A stretch of DNA of 48,432 nt, from positions 1-48,432 of IMG/VR virus record IMGVR_UViG_3300031801_000949. One strand, given 5' to 3'. This document shows positions 34,216 through 43,607 of the stretch, piece by piece. Both the position numbers and the translations under genes were made by a program. Every line of letters starts with the position of its first letter. Position 1 is the first letter of the stretch. The notes under the pieces were generated by a model that saw nothing but the letters and a program-made list of their open reading frames with translations, ran no database searches and was not told the DNA's origin. Source of the stretch: a virus.

Positions 34216-34934
34216 TAGTCTGCTTTTGAATCTGATACTAAGTAATAAGTAACATTATAATCATCCACCTGAAAATTAATCCTACCTAAACCTTGAGAAC
34301 TAACTTCTAATGTTGCTGATTCACATTCCTTATTTGCTACTAGTACATCTTTAAAAAGGTTAGCGTTAAAAGATATATTATCCATATTCTCATATGTTTC
34401 AGTTTCCACAGGAATTGTAACACGATTAGTATTAATTGTAGCATAACCTATAACAATTTTAACACTATCGTTATCAGTAATAACTGTAAATGTATCCGTT
34501 TCCACCAATGCACTTTTTCCCGCAATAAACTTTTTAATAAAAGTTGAATCAACTTTCAACTTCAATTCAAATTTAGGAACATTTTTTAATTGTGGTGGTT
34601 TATTGATAACTGATAAATCAGACAGCATATAATTTACTGACGCATCAGCATCACTGATTTTTAAAGCTACTGCTTTATCTCCACTAGATACTAACTCCAA
34701 CATAATATCATCACTTAATACACCAAGTAACTTAACCAACTGTTCTGTATCATAAACTCCTATCTCAGAATCTTTGAAACTCCAATTTTTCATTACCAAT
34801 TCTCCAAGAAGAGACTTATCCCCAGACATAAATCTAGTACTCAAAGTATTTTCTTTGGTTGCTAATGCAACTGAATTTACATTTCCGCTAAGGTGATACT
34901 TTTCAACAAAACGATTTAACTTAACTTTATTCAT
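34215..34934 (-). CDS. 45: Sliding clamp gp45
   Basis: 239 residues, ATG 34934 behind AGGAG. The C-terminal part SFNANLFKDVLVANKECESA and RINFQVDDYNVTYYLVSDS is diagnostic of T4-like gp45, and the length is close to T4 (228 aa). It is the trimeric processivity clamp of gp43 and, in T4, also the activator of late transcription with gp33 and gp55. The 34-base gap before it shows no promoter. Confidence 0.9.
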   Translation of the reverse strand: MNKVKLNRFVEKYHLSGNVNSVALATKENTLSTRFMSGDKSLLGELVMKNWSFKDSEIGVYDTEQLVKLLGVLSDDIMLELVSSGDKAVALKISDADASVNYMLSDLSVINKPPQLKNVPKFELKLKVDSTFIKKFIAGKSALVETDTFTVITDNDSVKIVIGYATINTNRVTIPVETETYENMDNISFNANLFKDVLVANKECESATLEVSSQGLGRINFQVDDYNVTYYLVSDSKAD

Positions 34935-34968
34935 TATAACTTTCTCCTATAACTATAACCATTAATAA

Positions 34969-35601
34969 CTATTGTTTAATTGACTCAAAATCAAAACTTT
35001 TTTTAGCTTTCCTATTCAAAAAATAAACATAAATATATTTCTGTTTAGTATGTTTCCAATATATATTTGGATCTTTAGCATCATACCTTTTCCTAATTTC
35101 CCTACTATATGGTTTGATTGGTTGATTTAAAGATCTTGCATGATATTCTACCCCATCAACAATTAATGTCCTTCCAGGGGCTGTTTTACCACAATATTCA
35201 AAGTTAGTTGCTTTATAAATTACTCCCGTATGTCCATATTCTCCATCAGCAAAAGAAACAACTACTTTATATTCTGTTAACTTCTTCAATAATTTAAATG
35301 TTTGCCCTATAAAATAACTTTCTGTATTTGATGGTGTATCATCTATACAAACCAACCTTCTTAACTCTATACATTTAGATGGATCTGGTGGAAAATATTT
35401 CTTAGCTGTATTTGGCATTGAAGGTATTGCGTACATCATAGCACCTATCATTTTAGGTAATCCAAAACTACCTTCTTTAAATAATCCAAAACAAATAAGA
35501 TGTTGGATTCCATTTACATTATGAGAATAATGATGTTTCTCAATAAAGTTCTTAACTGATTTTCTCGGAACTTCTTCCACTGTAAAATCCTTTACACTCA
35601 A
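34969..35601 (-). CDS. Mom-like GNAT protein, copy 2
   Basis: 210 residues starting with TTG 35601, which overlaps the gp43 stop (TTGA) and lies behind GGAGAAG; alignment with copy 3 (SVKDFTVEEVPRKSVKNFIE against KVTDFQIEQINYKTVKPFIE) confirms the start. Motifs: EKHHYSHNV (His24-Tyr25), IELRRLVCIDDTP, VVSFADGEYGHTGVIYKATN (Asp119, Tyr129). It is placed between gp43 and gp45. Same predicted family as copy 1. Confidence 0.72.
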   Translation of the reverse strand: MSVKDFTVEEVPRKSVKNFIEKHHYSHNVNGIQHLICFGLFKEGSFGLPKMIGAMMYAIPSMPNTAKKYFPPDPSKCIELRRLVCIDDTPSNTESYFIGQTFKLLKKLTEYKVVVSFADGEYGHTGVIYKATNFEYCGKTAPGRTLIVDGVEYHARSLNQPIKPYSREIRKRYDAKDPNIYWKHTKQKYIYVYFLNRKAKKSFDFESIKQ

Positions 35602-38102
35602 AAGAACTTCTCCATAGATTTTTCTTTATCTACAATATCATCCCAATTCAATGCTCCATAAAACATATCAAGTTTCTTTTTCAAGGCAGTGTTAAATATT
35701 TTATTATAATTTATATGCTGTTTTATAAAATCTATAATTTCTGGAGGATCTTCGTGTCCCCTATAAGCAACTACATCTAGTCCAAGAGGATTCTGTTTTA
35801 GATATACCCACTTAATTTTATCTCCCGCTGAAATAAATTGATACTTTTTTTGTTTCTTAAAGTACCTAATTAAATCATTATAAAAAATAGCAGCCTTAAC
35901 ATGAACAGGAGTTCCCTTATTATATTGTGTTAAGATGGAAGTATAGTCTCCTTTTTTAATAAACTTCTTAATATTCTTTACTCCCGTTGGCATTGATATT
36001 TGATTATAATCAGCGACTTTCATTCTATTTTTAAATGCAATAATCTTTTCATCAATTTTTTCTTTTGGTACTTCCATTAAAATATCATCTAATACCACTC
36101 CTAAAAACTTCCTCATAGCAATCGGAAAATTAGATCTAACTGTATCTATTCCTTTCACTAACATCTTATTAACTTTAACACCATTATCATTAATAATTTT
36201 CATACCATATCTTTTTTTAGTAATAAACAATCCTGATTTAGCAATCACTTCTTGCTTAATCTCAAAACAATGATTGCCTATATTACAAAACTTTTTAGCA
36301 AAATAATTATAAGATCCATTTAAATAATTCTGAACTTCTGATGCTATTTCTAAAATTCTCTGAGTCATCATTACATCGCTTAATTTTTCATTTGGAAATC
36401 TTTTCTTAACTATTGGTATAGCAGAGTAAAAAACCGAATCAGTATCAATATAAATACAATAATCTTTTTCATCTTCTAATTGTTTATTGTAAAAGTTATT
36501 TACTATAGTTCTGGTAAATTTAATTAATGATTGACCAGTCAAAGTAGTAGCCTCAGCGTTATCTACATCATAAAATCTAAATACTGGCAACCCTAATACT
36601 CCATACATAGAATTTAATAGAATTTTTTGTAGATGTTGTCTACGATTAAAATAACCATACTTATCATCATCTCCATCTTCAGCAAATTTCTTAGCTAACT
36701 TTCTATATTCTACCCTCTCATCAAACCATTTTGTCAATAAAGAAGGTATCAAACCTACTTTATCCGTTCTATATAATACTCCATTAGATGATATAGAAGA
36801 ATTTGCTTTATTCAAAAAATCTTTTAATTCCGTTTCAGTAAACTTACCAATTTCTTTTCCTTCACTCTCTACAGTGTAAGTTTTTTTATTTCCTTTAATA
36901 AATTCTTTTGCATTCCAACCAATAACCTTTCCAACCTTAGTTTCTGGAGATATATTTAAAGAACGAATAACAGATGGATACATAGAAGTAATATCTAAAT
37001 CATAAACCCAATTATGTCTACCCTTTTGTGGTTCTTGAACATAAGCTCCTGCGAACTTATCATCCTTACCAAATAACTTTCTACCTTTAGGATTTTTATT
37101 AGGTGCTACTATACCAAGTTTTCTCAGATAAGTAAGAATAGCACCTTCTAAATATCTTGAAGGCATGAATACATCTCCATATGGACAATGACCCATATGA
37201 CATATACCTCGAGCAATATCAATATGATCTAACTTTTTATCTAATCTATCTATTAACTTAACATCCTGTAAGTTATATTCTACAAATTTATTGATATCAT
37301 TATCATATAAATCATTCAATGTTCCTTCGTAACTAATTTTCTTTTCACCTACTTCATACTCAGCAATATCATCCAATCTATAAGAAGACCGTTGACTAAA
37401 AGTAAAGGTTTTATACAAATGAAGATAATCTAAAACAGACACACCTGCAATTTCATATCCCCTCTTAAAATTACTCCATCTAACAACTTGAATTGGTGAT
37501 AATAACTCTGCTATATTTTTTCCAATTGTATTAACCGTTCTATTAAACAAGTACGGAATATCAAAATTATCAATATTCCATCCACTTAATATTGTTGGTT
37601 TTATTTCAATATACTTTACAAAAAAACGATTTAATAAATCGTACTCTGAATTAAAAACTTCTATAGTTTCATTACCGTTTGTAGAATTAGTAATTCTATT
37701 TCTCTCATCTAATACAAAACAATAATACTCATCCATAATTTGATCATAAAATGCTATCGAAGTTATTTTATTTTCAGCCTTTTCAATAGAAGGAAACCCA
37801 TCTGTAACTTCAACTTCTATATCAAAATATAATCTTTTATGACCCTCAGATACTTCATCCGAATCTGAATACATGTCTACTAATGTTCTAATTTCAGGAT
37901 TTACATCACTTTCAAACAAACCAGGATGTTCAGCATCCCATCTATATATTTTTTTTAATTTATCTCCATATAAAGAAACAAATTGGCCATAAGAATCTTT
38001 AACATAAGCATATTTCTTATATGGAAATTTTCTATAACCTACCTTATCATCCCATAAATGTACTTTTTTTCCAAATGGATCCCAAAATATATTTTGGTAC
38101 AT
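35598..38102 (-). CDS. 43: Family B DNA polymerase gp43
   Basis: 834 residues, one intact chain. Exonuclease motifs: LYFDIEVEV (Asp94, Glu96), GWNIDNFDIPYLFNR and YNLQDVKLIDRLD. Polymerase motifs: A DLDITSMYPSVIRSLNISPE, B KILLNSMYGVLG, C CIYIDTDSVFY with both metal Asp. The C-terminus ends in a clamp-binding-like MEKFF. It replicates the phage genome with gp44/62/45. Slightly shorter than T4 gp43 (898 aa). It overlaps the gp55 gene by one base. Confidence 0.97.
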   Translation of the reverse strand: MYQNIFWDPFGKKVHLWDDKVGYRKFPYKKYAYVKDSYGQFVSLYGDKLKKIYRWDAEHPGLFESDVNPEIRTLVDMYSDSDEVSEGHKRLYFDIEVEVTDGFPSIEKAENKITSIAFYDQIMDEYYCFVLDERNRITNSTNGNETIEVFNSEYDLLNRFFVKYIEIKPTILSGWNIDNFDIPYLFNRTVNTIGKNIAELLSPIQVVRWSNFKRGYEIAGVSVLDYLHLYKTFTFSQRSSYRLDDIAEYEVGEKKISYEGTLNDLYDNDINKFVEYNLQDVKLIDRLDKKLDHIDIARGICHMGHCPYGDVFMPSRYLEGAILTYLRKLGIVAPNKNPKGRKLFGKDDKFAGAYVQEPQKGRHNWVYDLDITSMYPSVIRSLNISPETKVGKVIGWNAKEFIKGNKKTYTVESEGKEIGKFTETELKDFLNKANSSISSNGVLYRTDKVGLIPSLLTKWFDERVEYRKLAKKFAEDGDDDKYGYFNRRQHLQKILLNSMYGVLGLPVFRFYDVDNAEATTLTGQSLIKFTRTIVNNFYNKQLEDEKDYCIYIDTDSVFYSAIPIVKKRFPNEKLSDVMMTQRILEIASEVQNYLNGSYNYFAKKFCNIGNHCFEIKQEVIAKSGLFITKKRYGMKIINDNGVKVNKMLVKGIDTVRSNFPIAMRKFLGVVLDDILMEVPKEKIDEKIIAFKNRMKVADYNQISMPTGVKNIKKFIKKGDYTSILTQYNKGTPVHVKAAIFYNDLIRYFKKQKKYQFISAGDKIKWVYLKQNPLGLDVVAYRGHEDPPEIIDFIKQHINYNKIFNTALKKKLDMFYGALNWDDIVDKEKSMEKFF

Positions 38103-38824
38103 TAAAAAATAGAACCTGTATTAGCCGTATCTATTTGTCCTGTAGAATAAAATTCATGATACATCCTACCATGATATTTTTTCATCACATTAACTATTCT
38201 AGTAATATGTTGAGTATTAGAATCTGTCATTTCACGAATAAGAATATACAAAGCTTTCTTATTAAAATTTTCTATATTCTTCCTTCTACGAAAAATTTCC
38301 AATACTGCATCAGCTACGTGAATATCCTTTTGCCTTCTAAATATATTTGTAAGATTGTTTTCCCAATACTCTAACATTTGTTCTATAAACTCTTCTTCAA
38401 AAAGTGGATCAGGATTAACAGATTTTTTAGGTTTTTTATGCTCTAACACATCAATATTATCCTGTGATTTCATTTTCTTATAGTTATTATTATTATGTAG
38501 AATTAAATAATTCTTTGCTACAATACTAAAATAAGAAAACGCTTTTCCCTTTCCAGGAACAAACTTATGCATATTCATAACAAGAAATGAAACTACTTCA
38601 TGTTTTACATCTACACTTGATACATCAAAGTAATAAAATTTAAATGTATGAATTATATTTTCTGCTAACTTATCAAATGGATATGCAATATAATCATTAT
38701 AGATTGTATTCCTAAGTAAAGGATCCGAACAATTATTATATCTAATAATAGCTCTTTCTGTAGTATTAGTAAAATAATTTCTACTTTTCTTTTTTCTTTT
38801 TCTCTTTGCTATTTTAGCTGGCAT
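38102..38824 (-). CDS. 55: Late sigma factor gp55-like
   Basis: 240 residues. Basic N-terminus (KIAKRKRKKKSRNYF), then sigma-2-like helices: YIAYPFDKLAENIIHTFKFY, VKHEVVSFLVMNMHKFVPGK and KAFSYFSIVAKNYLILHNNN, the gp55 signature of 'F.Y....A.N'. T4 gp55 directs RNA polymerase to TATAAATA boxes, one of which is present at 5053-5060. The C-terminal half is longer than in T4 gp55 (185 aa). Confidence 0.8.
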   Translation of the reverse strand: MPAKIAKRKRKKKSRNYFTNTTERAIIRYNNCSDPLLRNTIYNDYIAYPFDKLAENIIHTFKFYYFDVSSVDVKHEVVSFLVMNMHKFVPGKGKAFSYFSIVAKNYLILHNNNNYKKMKSQDNIDVLEHKKPKKSVNPDPLFEEEFIEQMLEYWENNLTNIFRRQKDIHVADAVLEIFRRRKNIENFNKKALYILIREMTDSNTQHITRIVNVMKKYHGRMYHEFYSTGQIDTANTGSIF

Positions 38825-39083
38825 CTACTTCTTCTCCTTTTAACTCTTCTAATTCATTTATTATATTTTTTATTTGTTCAAATATAGTTCCTATTTCATC
38901 ATCTGCTTCAAAATGACCTGTAGAATCTACTTCTTTTAAATCGGATTGAACTCTTTCTATTCGTTGAGTAAAAGTTTCTACCCAATCTTCTAACATTTCT
39001 GTTTTTTTCATTAAGTTCCAAATTACATAACAGCCAACTACATCTGCTATAATAAAAATTACTAATAATATTTCTGATAACAT
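38814..39083 (-). CDS. Small membrane-anchored coiled-coil protein
   Basis: 89 residues. N-terminal membrane span (SEILLVIFIIADVVGCYVIW) then a coiled coil (MLEDWVETFTQRIERVQSDL) and an acidic tail. It overlaps gp55 by 11 bases and the HD gene by one. Function unknown. Confidence 0.65.
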   Translation of the reverse strand: MLSEILLVIFIIADVVGCYVIWNLMKKTEMLEDWVETFTQRIERVQSDLKEVDSTGHFEADDEIGTIFEQIKNIINELEELKGEEVDAS

Positions 39084-39874
39084 TATCCTTCTCCAAATAA
39101 TTCATCAAATAAATCTTTATGTTTTTTATTTAAAACATCATCTTCTTTATTATCTTCTACATCAACAGCTTTTTTAATATTTTTAACTCTTTCCTTAACT
39201 TCTACTTTCTCTACATTTTCACCACGCTTCCACTCATCATATTCAATGTGAGTCGCCATGCTATCAGCTTGGTGTAAGATATAAGCTATATTAGATTTTA
39301 ATCCCCAATCAGGATTCCAACTTATATAATAAGATTTATTAGCTTCTTCATATAAACCATCAGTCAATCTTAAACCAATGTATTCATTCTCACTCATCTT
39401 AATACCAAACTGGTTAAGTAAAAATATTGCTCTATCCGTAACTGTCATATATGATAGTTCCCCATTATGTGTGAAAATTTCACCACGGTTTTTTCTATGC
39501 CATTCTGAATCTTGTGGAACATAGTAATCTTTATCCATATCACCAACTTTACCTAAGTCATGGTGCATAGCTGCAAAAATTAGCTCTTCATCAGTAAAGT
39601 TAATTGTAGCTTCATTATCTACCCATACCTTTTTCAATTGCACTGCGCAATCTATTACATGAAGAACGTGTTCTACATAACCACCTACGTGTGCATTGTG
39701 ATAATGTTCTTTACCACTTGCTGGTGCCATACACATTCTATCCTCAAAATAATGATACATATTAAGAAGTTTTTCCCTTCTATTATCAGGATAATCTTCT
39801 GGAAATGTATCTTTGATTAAATTTATAAGTTTAACCCAATTCTCATGGATCTGTTCTGGTGTTAATAGTTTCAT
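39083..39874 (-). CDS. HD-domain phosphohydrolase
   Basis: 263 residues. Metal ligands by pattern: HNAHVGGYVEHVLHV, AAMHHDLGKVGDMD (the His-Asp pair) and a later Asp in LHQADSMATHIEY. HD enzymes hydrolyse nucleotides, cyclic dinucleotides or related phosphates; the substrate cannot be told. C-terminal charged tail. It sits in the replication block, so nucleotide handling is plausible. Confidence 0.75.
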   Translation of the reverse strand: MKLLTPEQIHENWVKLINLIKDTFPEDYPDNRREKLLNMYHYFEDRMCMAPASGKEHYHNAHVGGYVEHVLHVIDCAVQLKKVWVDNEATINFTDEELIFAAMHHDLGKVGDMDKDYYVPQDSEWHRKNRGEIFTHNGELSYMTVTDRAIFLLNQFGIKMSENEYIGLRLTDGLYEEANKSYYISWNPDWGLKSNIAYILHQADSMATHIEYDEWKRGENVEKVEVKERVKNIKKAVDVEDNKEDDVLNKKHKDLFDELFGEG

Positions 39875-41214
39875 TTTATAACCTCATATCTACTTTTTGT
39901 TAATTTAATTGTAGGTTCTGTACGCAACCTATTTCTGTAAGCACTAAAAGATATTCTAACTCCCCAACCCATATATTCTAATATATCTTTCTTACTTACT
40001 GATTTCTTTTTATGAATAAAATCTACTATTTTATTATATGATTGGCTCTTATCACCTATCATTTTAAATTTATTTGGTTCTAAAAAGTTCCATGTATCAA
40101 ACCAAGATGGAATTCTTTTTTCCCACTTAAAATCACTAATTTCTTTCTTCAAATATATAACTGCCACATCTCTAACAAAACCACTACTTAATACTTGCTC
40201 TATTTTTTTTAAAAAATCATTACTGTCTTTATATAACAATGAATAATCTTCACCTACCATTTCGGGATAACATAATTTATTCGGTAAAACATACGGAACA
40301 CCCATACTTAAAGAATCAGTTGTTGATATTGACCAAGCTGAATATTTCTGAAAACAACCTACACCTACTTTCATAGATTTTAAAAACTTTAAATATTCAT
40401 CTCTACTACTTATCTTTACTCTTTTAGCGTAAGGTCTATCTATATCTGCTAAAGTGGTATAAACTGTAAAGTCTTGTCTTTTATCCCATAACCTATCCAT
40501 TTGTTTAATAAACCATTTAAAACCTGTATACTCATTATCTCTATGATTAAAAATAATATTATTGCCAGTTGGTATGGATTTCATATCAACTTTATCTATG
40601 CCAAGATAATGTGGTTGAATTATTTTATCTAACCTATCAACTATACTCTGTTTATAAGTATCACTACATTTTTGTAAAACCAATTTTTTTAACCACTTAC
40701 TATTTACTCCACACTCTTCCATCTCTAACATACCAGCAATATTATGCATTAACATTGTTTTACTATAAGCAGTATTTTCTGGAACTTCAAACCAATGACA
40801 ATATCCAACTATTTTTGGTGAGATGTTAGTTTCATTATTAAACAAATTAGATAACTGTAGTGTATGTTCTGGCAAATGAGAATACAATATATCATAATCT
40901 GTTTCTTTCCACCTCAATACTTTTTTAATTTCTTCAAAATTAAAGTGTGCTCTCATAGCATTTGGATAAGATGGTAGATTAATAGGAATTTGTGTTGTAT
41001 TTTCAAATGTCAAACTCTGAATATCAGTTGGTGATAAAATAGTCCAATGAATATCATCTCTTATCTTATTTAATTCTTTAATTACATTATGTAAAACAAC
41101 TACATAAGAATCCTTTTCCAAGTCTCGCATATATGTTATATTTGGATATACAAGAATTTTGTAATTATATTCTTTATCTTTATCTTTTTCTTGAGTAAAA
41201 TTGTAGATATTCAT
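39871..41214 (-). CDS. GT-B glycosyltransferase with C-terminal HTH-like domain
   Basis: 447 residues. GT-B signs: YKILVYPNITYMRDLEKDSY, YCHWFEVPENTAYS, QPHYLGIDKVD, NIIFNHRDNEYTGFKWFIKQ and the donor motif TTDSLSMGVPYVLPNKLCYP then EMVGEDY. The last ~60 residues (VDFIHKKKSVSKKDILEYMG, ISFSAYRNRLRTEPTIK) look like a winged-helix or HTH unit. It is far from the glycan island, between the HD gene and an endonuclease VII-like gene. The tail and place suggest DNA as the acceptor, as in T4 base glucosylation; this is inference. Confidence 0.65.
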   Translation of the reverse strand: MNIYNFTQEKDKDKEYNYKILVYPNITYMRDLEKDSYVVVLHNVIKELNKIRDDIHWTILSPTDIQSLTFENTTQIPINLPSYPNAMRAHFNFEEIKKVLRWKETDYDILYSHLPEHTLQLSNLFNNETNISPKIVGYCHWFEVPENTAYSKTMLMHNIAGMLEMEECGVNSKWLKKLVLQKCSDTYKQSIVDRLDKIIQPHYLGIDKVDMKSIPTGNNIIFNHRDNEYTGFKWFIKQMDRLWDKRQDFTVYTTLADIDRPYAKRVKISSRDEYLKFLKSMKVGVGCFQKYSAWSISTTDSLSMGVPYVLPNKLCYPEMVGEDYSLLYKDSNDFLKKIEQVLSSGFVRDVAVIYLKKEISDFKWEKRIPSWFDTWNFLEPNKFKMIGDKSQSYNKIVDFIHKKKSVSKKDILEYMGWGVRISFSAYRNRLRTEPTIKLTKSRYEVIK

Positions 41215-41790
41215 TTATATTAATTTCGATAATTCTTTTTTTACTTTTTTTATTATTTTCTCATCATCTGAAGTATCTATCAAATATTTAAAACATCTTA
41301 CTAACCCCATCATATCATCACCCAATTTTCCCAATCCAGTATTGTGTTGTGTGCATATATAACCTCTATATGTTTTAGATTTGTGATTATGATCACAATG
41401 TAAATCAGTATTTTCACAACCTTCTATAGCACAAAAAGTGCCCTTTGGTGGCGGCGGATTTAATTTTTTTATTTCATTTAAAATTTTAGCTTCTTTAGCA
41501 CCACACTCTTTACAAGTTCTAGAATTCAAAGTTTTCTTTCCTGTTCTACTATTGCCTTTAAGTACCCAATTATAGTGTGACCAATCTTTCAATTCATTAC
41601 AATGATTACATTCTATAAGTTTTTTTTCATCTTTTTTTCCAGTATATACATCACATAAATACTCTTCTGGTATACCTTCAGTTGGATTATCACCAACACT
41701 AACATCAAAAAACTTAAAAGAATTTGGGTATATCCTATCCACATATTCTACTAATCCACCATTATCTCCCATTTTTGATTTTTTACTCAT
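41215..41790 (-). CDS. Endonuclease VII-like protein (gp49-like)
   Basis: 191 residues. CNHC then CKEC form an N-terminal zinc site; the nuclease core is LHCDHNHKSKTYRGYICTQH followed by NTGLGKLGDDMMGLVRCF, with the catalytic DHxH and Asn of endonuclease VII. Usual enzymes have Cys-x-x-Cys before the Asn (C..CN); here it is C..HN. T4 endonuclease VII resolves branched DNA before packaging. It may be that or a free-standing homing-type relative. N-terminal ~60 residues are not recognised. Confidence 0.75.
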   Translation of the reverse strand: MSKKSKMGDNGGLVEYVDRIYPNSFKFFDVSVGDNPTEGIPEEYLCDVYTGKKDEKKLIECNHCNELKDWSHYNWVLKGNSRTGKKTLNSRTCKECGAKEAKILNEIKKLNPPPPKGTFCAIEGCENTDLHCDHNHKSKTYRGYICTQHNTGLGKLGDDMMGLVRCFKYLIDTSDDEKIIKKVKKELSKLI

Positions 41791-42405
41791 TTAATTATAC
41801 TTTTTTTTTAATTTTCTATCTAAATAATAAACAAAAATATGCTTTGGTGGTAACTCCTCAGTCCAAATATCCTTATCATTACTTTTAATTCTTCTTCTAA
41901 TTTCATCACCTTTAGGACACTTTTTAGTTAACATTCTTTGATGAAATCTTTCACCATCAACCATCAACGCTTTTGCTCCACTCGTCATACCTTTATAATT
42001 AAAATTAGTAGCTTTATATATTGTTCCTTCATGTCCTTGAGCAGTATCTGCAAATGAAATTATAACTCTATATTTAGTATGTTCTTTTAACCATCTAAGT
42101 GTTTTACCAATAAAATAACTTTCCGTATTTTTAGGTGTATCATCAATACAACACAACCTATTTAATTCTAAAACAATATCAGGATTATCTTCACAGTACT
42201 TTTTACTCACATCTGGCATAGCAGGCTTTCCATATATCATAGCGCCTATCATCCTGGGTAACCCAAAAGAGCCGTCAGGTGAAGTTAAATTAAAACAATG
42301 TTCAATATGTAACCCCCTTACACTACTTGAATAGTGCCATTTTTCTATAAATGGTTTAACGGTTTTGTAGTTAATTTGTTCAATTTGGAAATCGGTTACT
42401 TTCAC
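41791..42405 (-). CDS. Mom-like GNAT protein, copy 3
   Basis: 204 residues starting with GTG 42405 that overlaps the upstream TGA (GTGA). Motifs: EKWHYSSSV (His24-Tyr25), LELNRLCCIDDTPKNTESYF (Arg83), IISFADTAQGHEGTIYKATN (Asp120, Tyr130). It is clearly paralogous to copy 2 (same DDTP-NTESYFIG block). It lies beside the DUF4338-like gene and the endonuclease VII-like gene. Confidence 0.72.
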   Translation of the reverse strand: MKVTDFQIEQINYKTVKPFIEKWHYSSSVRGLHIEHCFNLTSPDGSFGLPRMIGAMIYGKPAMPDVSKKYCEDNPDIVLELNRLCCIDDTPKNTESYFIGKTLRWLKEHTKYRVIISFADTAQGHEGTIYKATNFNYKGMTSGAKALMVDGERFHQRMLTKKCPKGDEIRRRIKSNDKDIWTEELPPKHIFVYYLDRKLKKKYN

Positions 42406-43595
42406 CTACCAACTTCTCCAAGATATTTTTCTTTAGTTTCTTCCCACGAAGCATTTAAAACATCTGCATAAAATAACTTCTCAGGCTTTATTCTATTTTG
42501 ATCTAATAACTTTGTATATCTTCTGATAGCTTTTGGTTTCCACCATTTATTAATATAATCAACATCTTCTATATACTTCTTTTTCATAACCAAATCTTCT
42601 TCACCAATTTCTTTTCGTAAAAATTCCTTACCATTTTCATAAATGTTAGCAAAGTAAATTCCTCTTTGAAATCCATGCTCATAATTTTTAAGTTTAATAC
42701 CAAATTCATCATAAATCATCTTTATAATTTTTTGTTTTATTCCTGTAACAGGACCAGATATACCTTCTTTTTGAGTAGTTTCTCTCACATATCTCTCTGC
42801 CCTATTTTCTTTAATCCAATCATGCCAAGTATCATAAGTAGCATCATCTGGTTTCAAACTAATTCTACCCTTTGATTCACCAAGAGTTTTCCAATGTGGA
42901 ATTCCATTATACATTGAATGAATTCCATAAAGAGAAGTAGTTGATATCCCAACTAATGTTTGATCATAAAGTTCTTTCCATAAATCTCTAACTACTGAAG
43001 AAGTAACCATAGTAGCAACCAACTTACCACCCAAAAAATTATAACCTAACGGTTGTACACAACATATAGTAGTTCCTATAGAAGTATAATTTAATTTACC
43101 ATCTTTAAATTTATTATCTTTAGTCCAACCAATAAACTTATCTCTAGCTCCCAATGAAGTAACATCTGAACCTAAACAAATTAATCCTAAAACTTTATTT
43201 GTATTTTTATCTTTAACATAAAACTTTAAATTTCTACCAGGATTAGCACTAAATTCCATAGTATGAATTAATCTTCTCAATAAAGTCCATCTTTCAACTT
43301 CTTTAGTATTTCCTTGTTCTACAAATTCTACAACTGGATTTAATAACTCTATTTCAGAAATTGTTTGTTCTTTATTATAAATGTTTTTTGGCACCCAAAG
43401 TACCTTCTCCAATACATCAAACTTAGATCCTTTTTTCATCATAGAATAAAAATCTTTATTAAACTCTTCCCATTTTTTATAAAGAGTAATCTCCTGTACG
43501 GACATTCCTTTTAAAAAATTAAGATTGTCTATAAACTTCTTTTTCTCTTTTTCGTAATCGAATTTTAATTCATCGAAAAAATCTTCGAAAGACAT
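42402..43595 (-). CDS. DUF4338 (DruA)-like protein
   Basis: 397 residues. The middle, GRNLKFYVKDKNTNKVLGLI, then SLGARDKFIGWTKDNK, TTICCVQPLGYNFLGGKLVA and a Ser/Thr-Thr-Ser-Leu-Tyr-Gly segment, follows the layout of DUF4338, the domain of the Druantia protein DruA ('lG.i..S......RD.yIGW'). N-terminal coiled coil and basic C-terminal region. It overlaps copy 3 of the Mom-like genes by 4 bases. In a phage it may take part in DNA modification or nuclease action. The family call is moderate. Confidence 0.5.
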   Translation of the reverse strand: MSFEDFFDELKFDYEKEKKKFIDNLNFLKGMSVQEITLYKKWEEFNKDFYSMMKKGSKFDVLEKVLWVPKNIYNKEQTISEIELLNPVVEFVEQGNTKEVERWTLLRRLIHTMEFSANPGRNLKFYVKDKNTNKVLGLICLGSDVTSLGARDKFIGWTKDNKFKDGKLNYTSIGTTICCVQPLGYNFLGGKLVATMVTSSVVRDLWKELYDQTLVGISTTSLYGIHSMYNGIPHWKTLGESKGRISLKPDDATYDTWHDWIKENRAERYVRETTQKEGISGPVTGIKQKIIKMIYDEFGIKLKNYEHGFQRGIYFANIYENGKEFLRKEIGEEDLVMKKKYIEDVDYINKWWKPKAIRRYTKLLDQNRIKPEKLFYADVLNASWEETKEKYLGEVGR

Positions 43596-43607
43596 ATAAC
43601 CTCTAGT

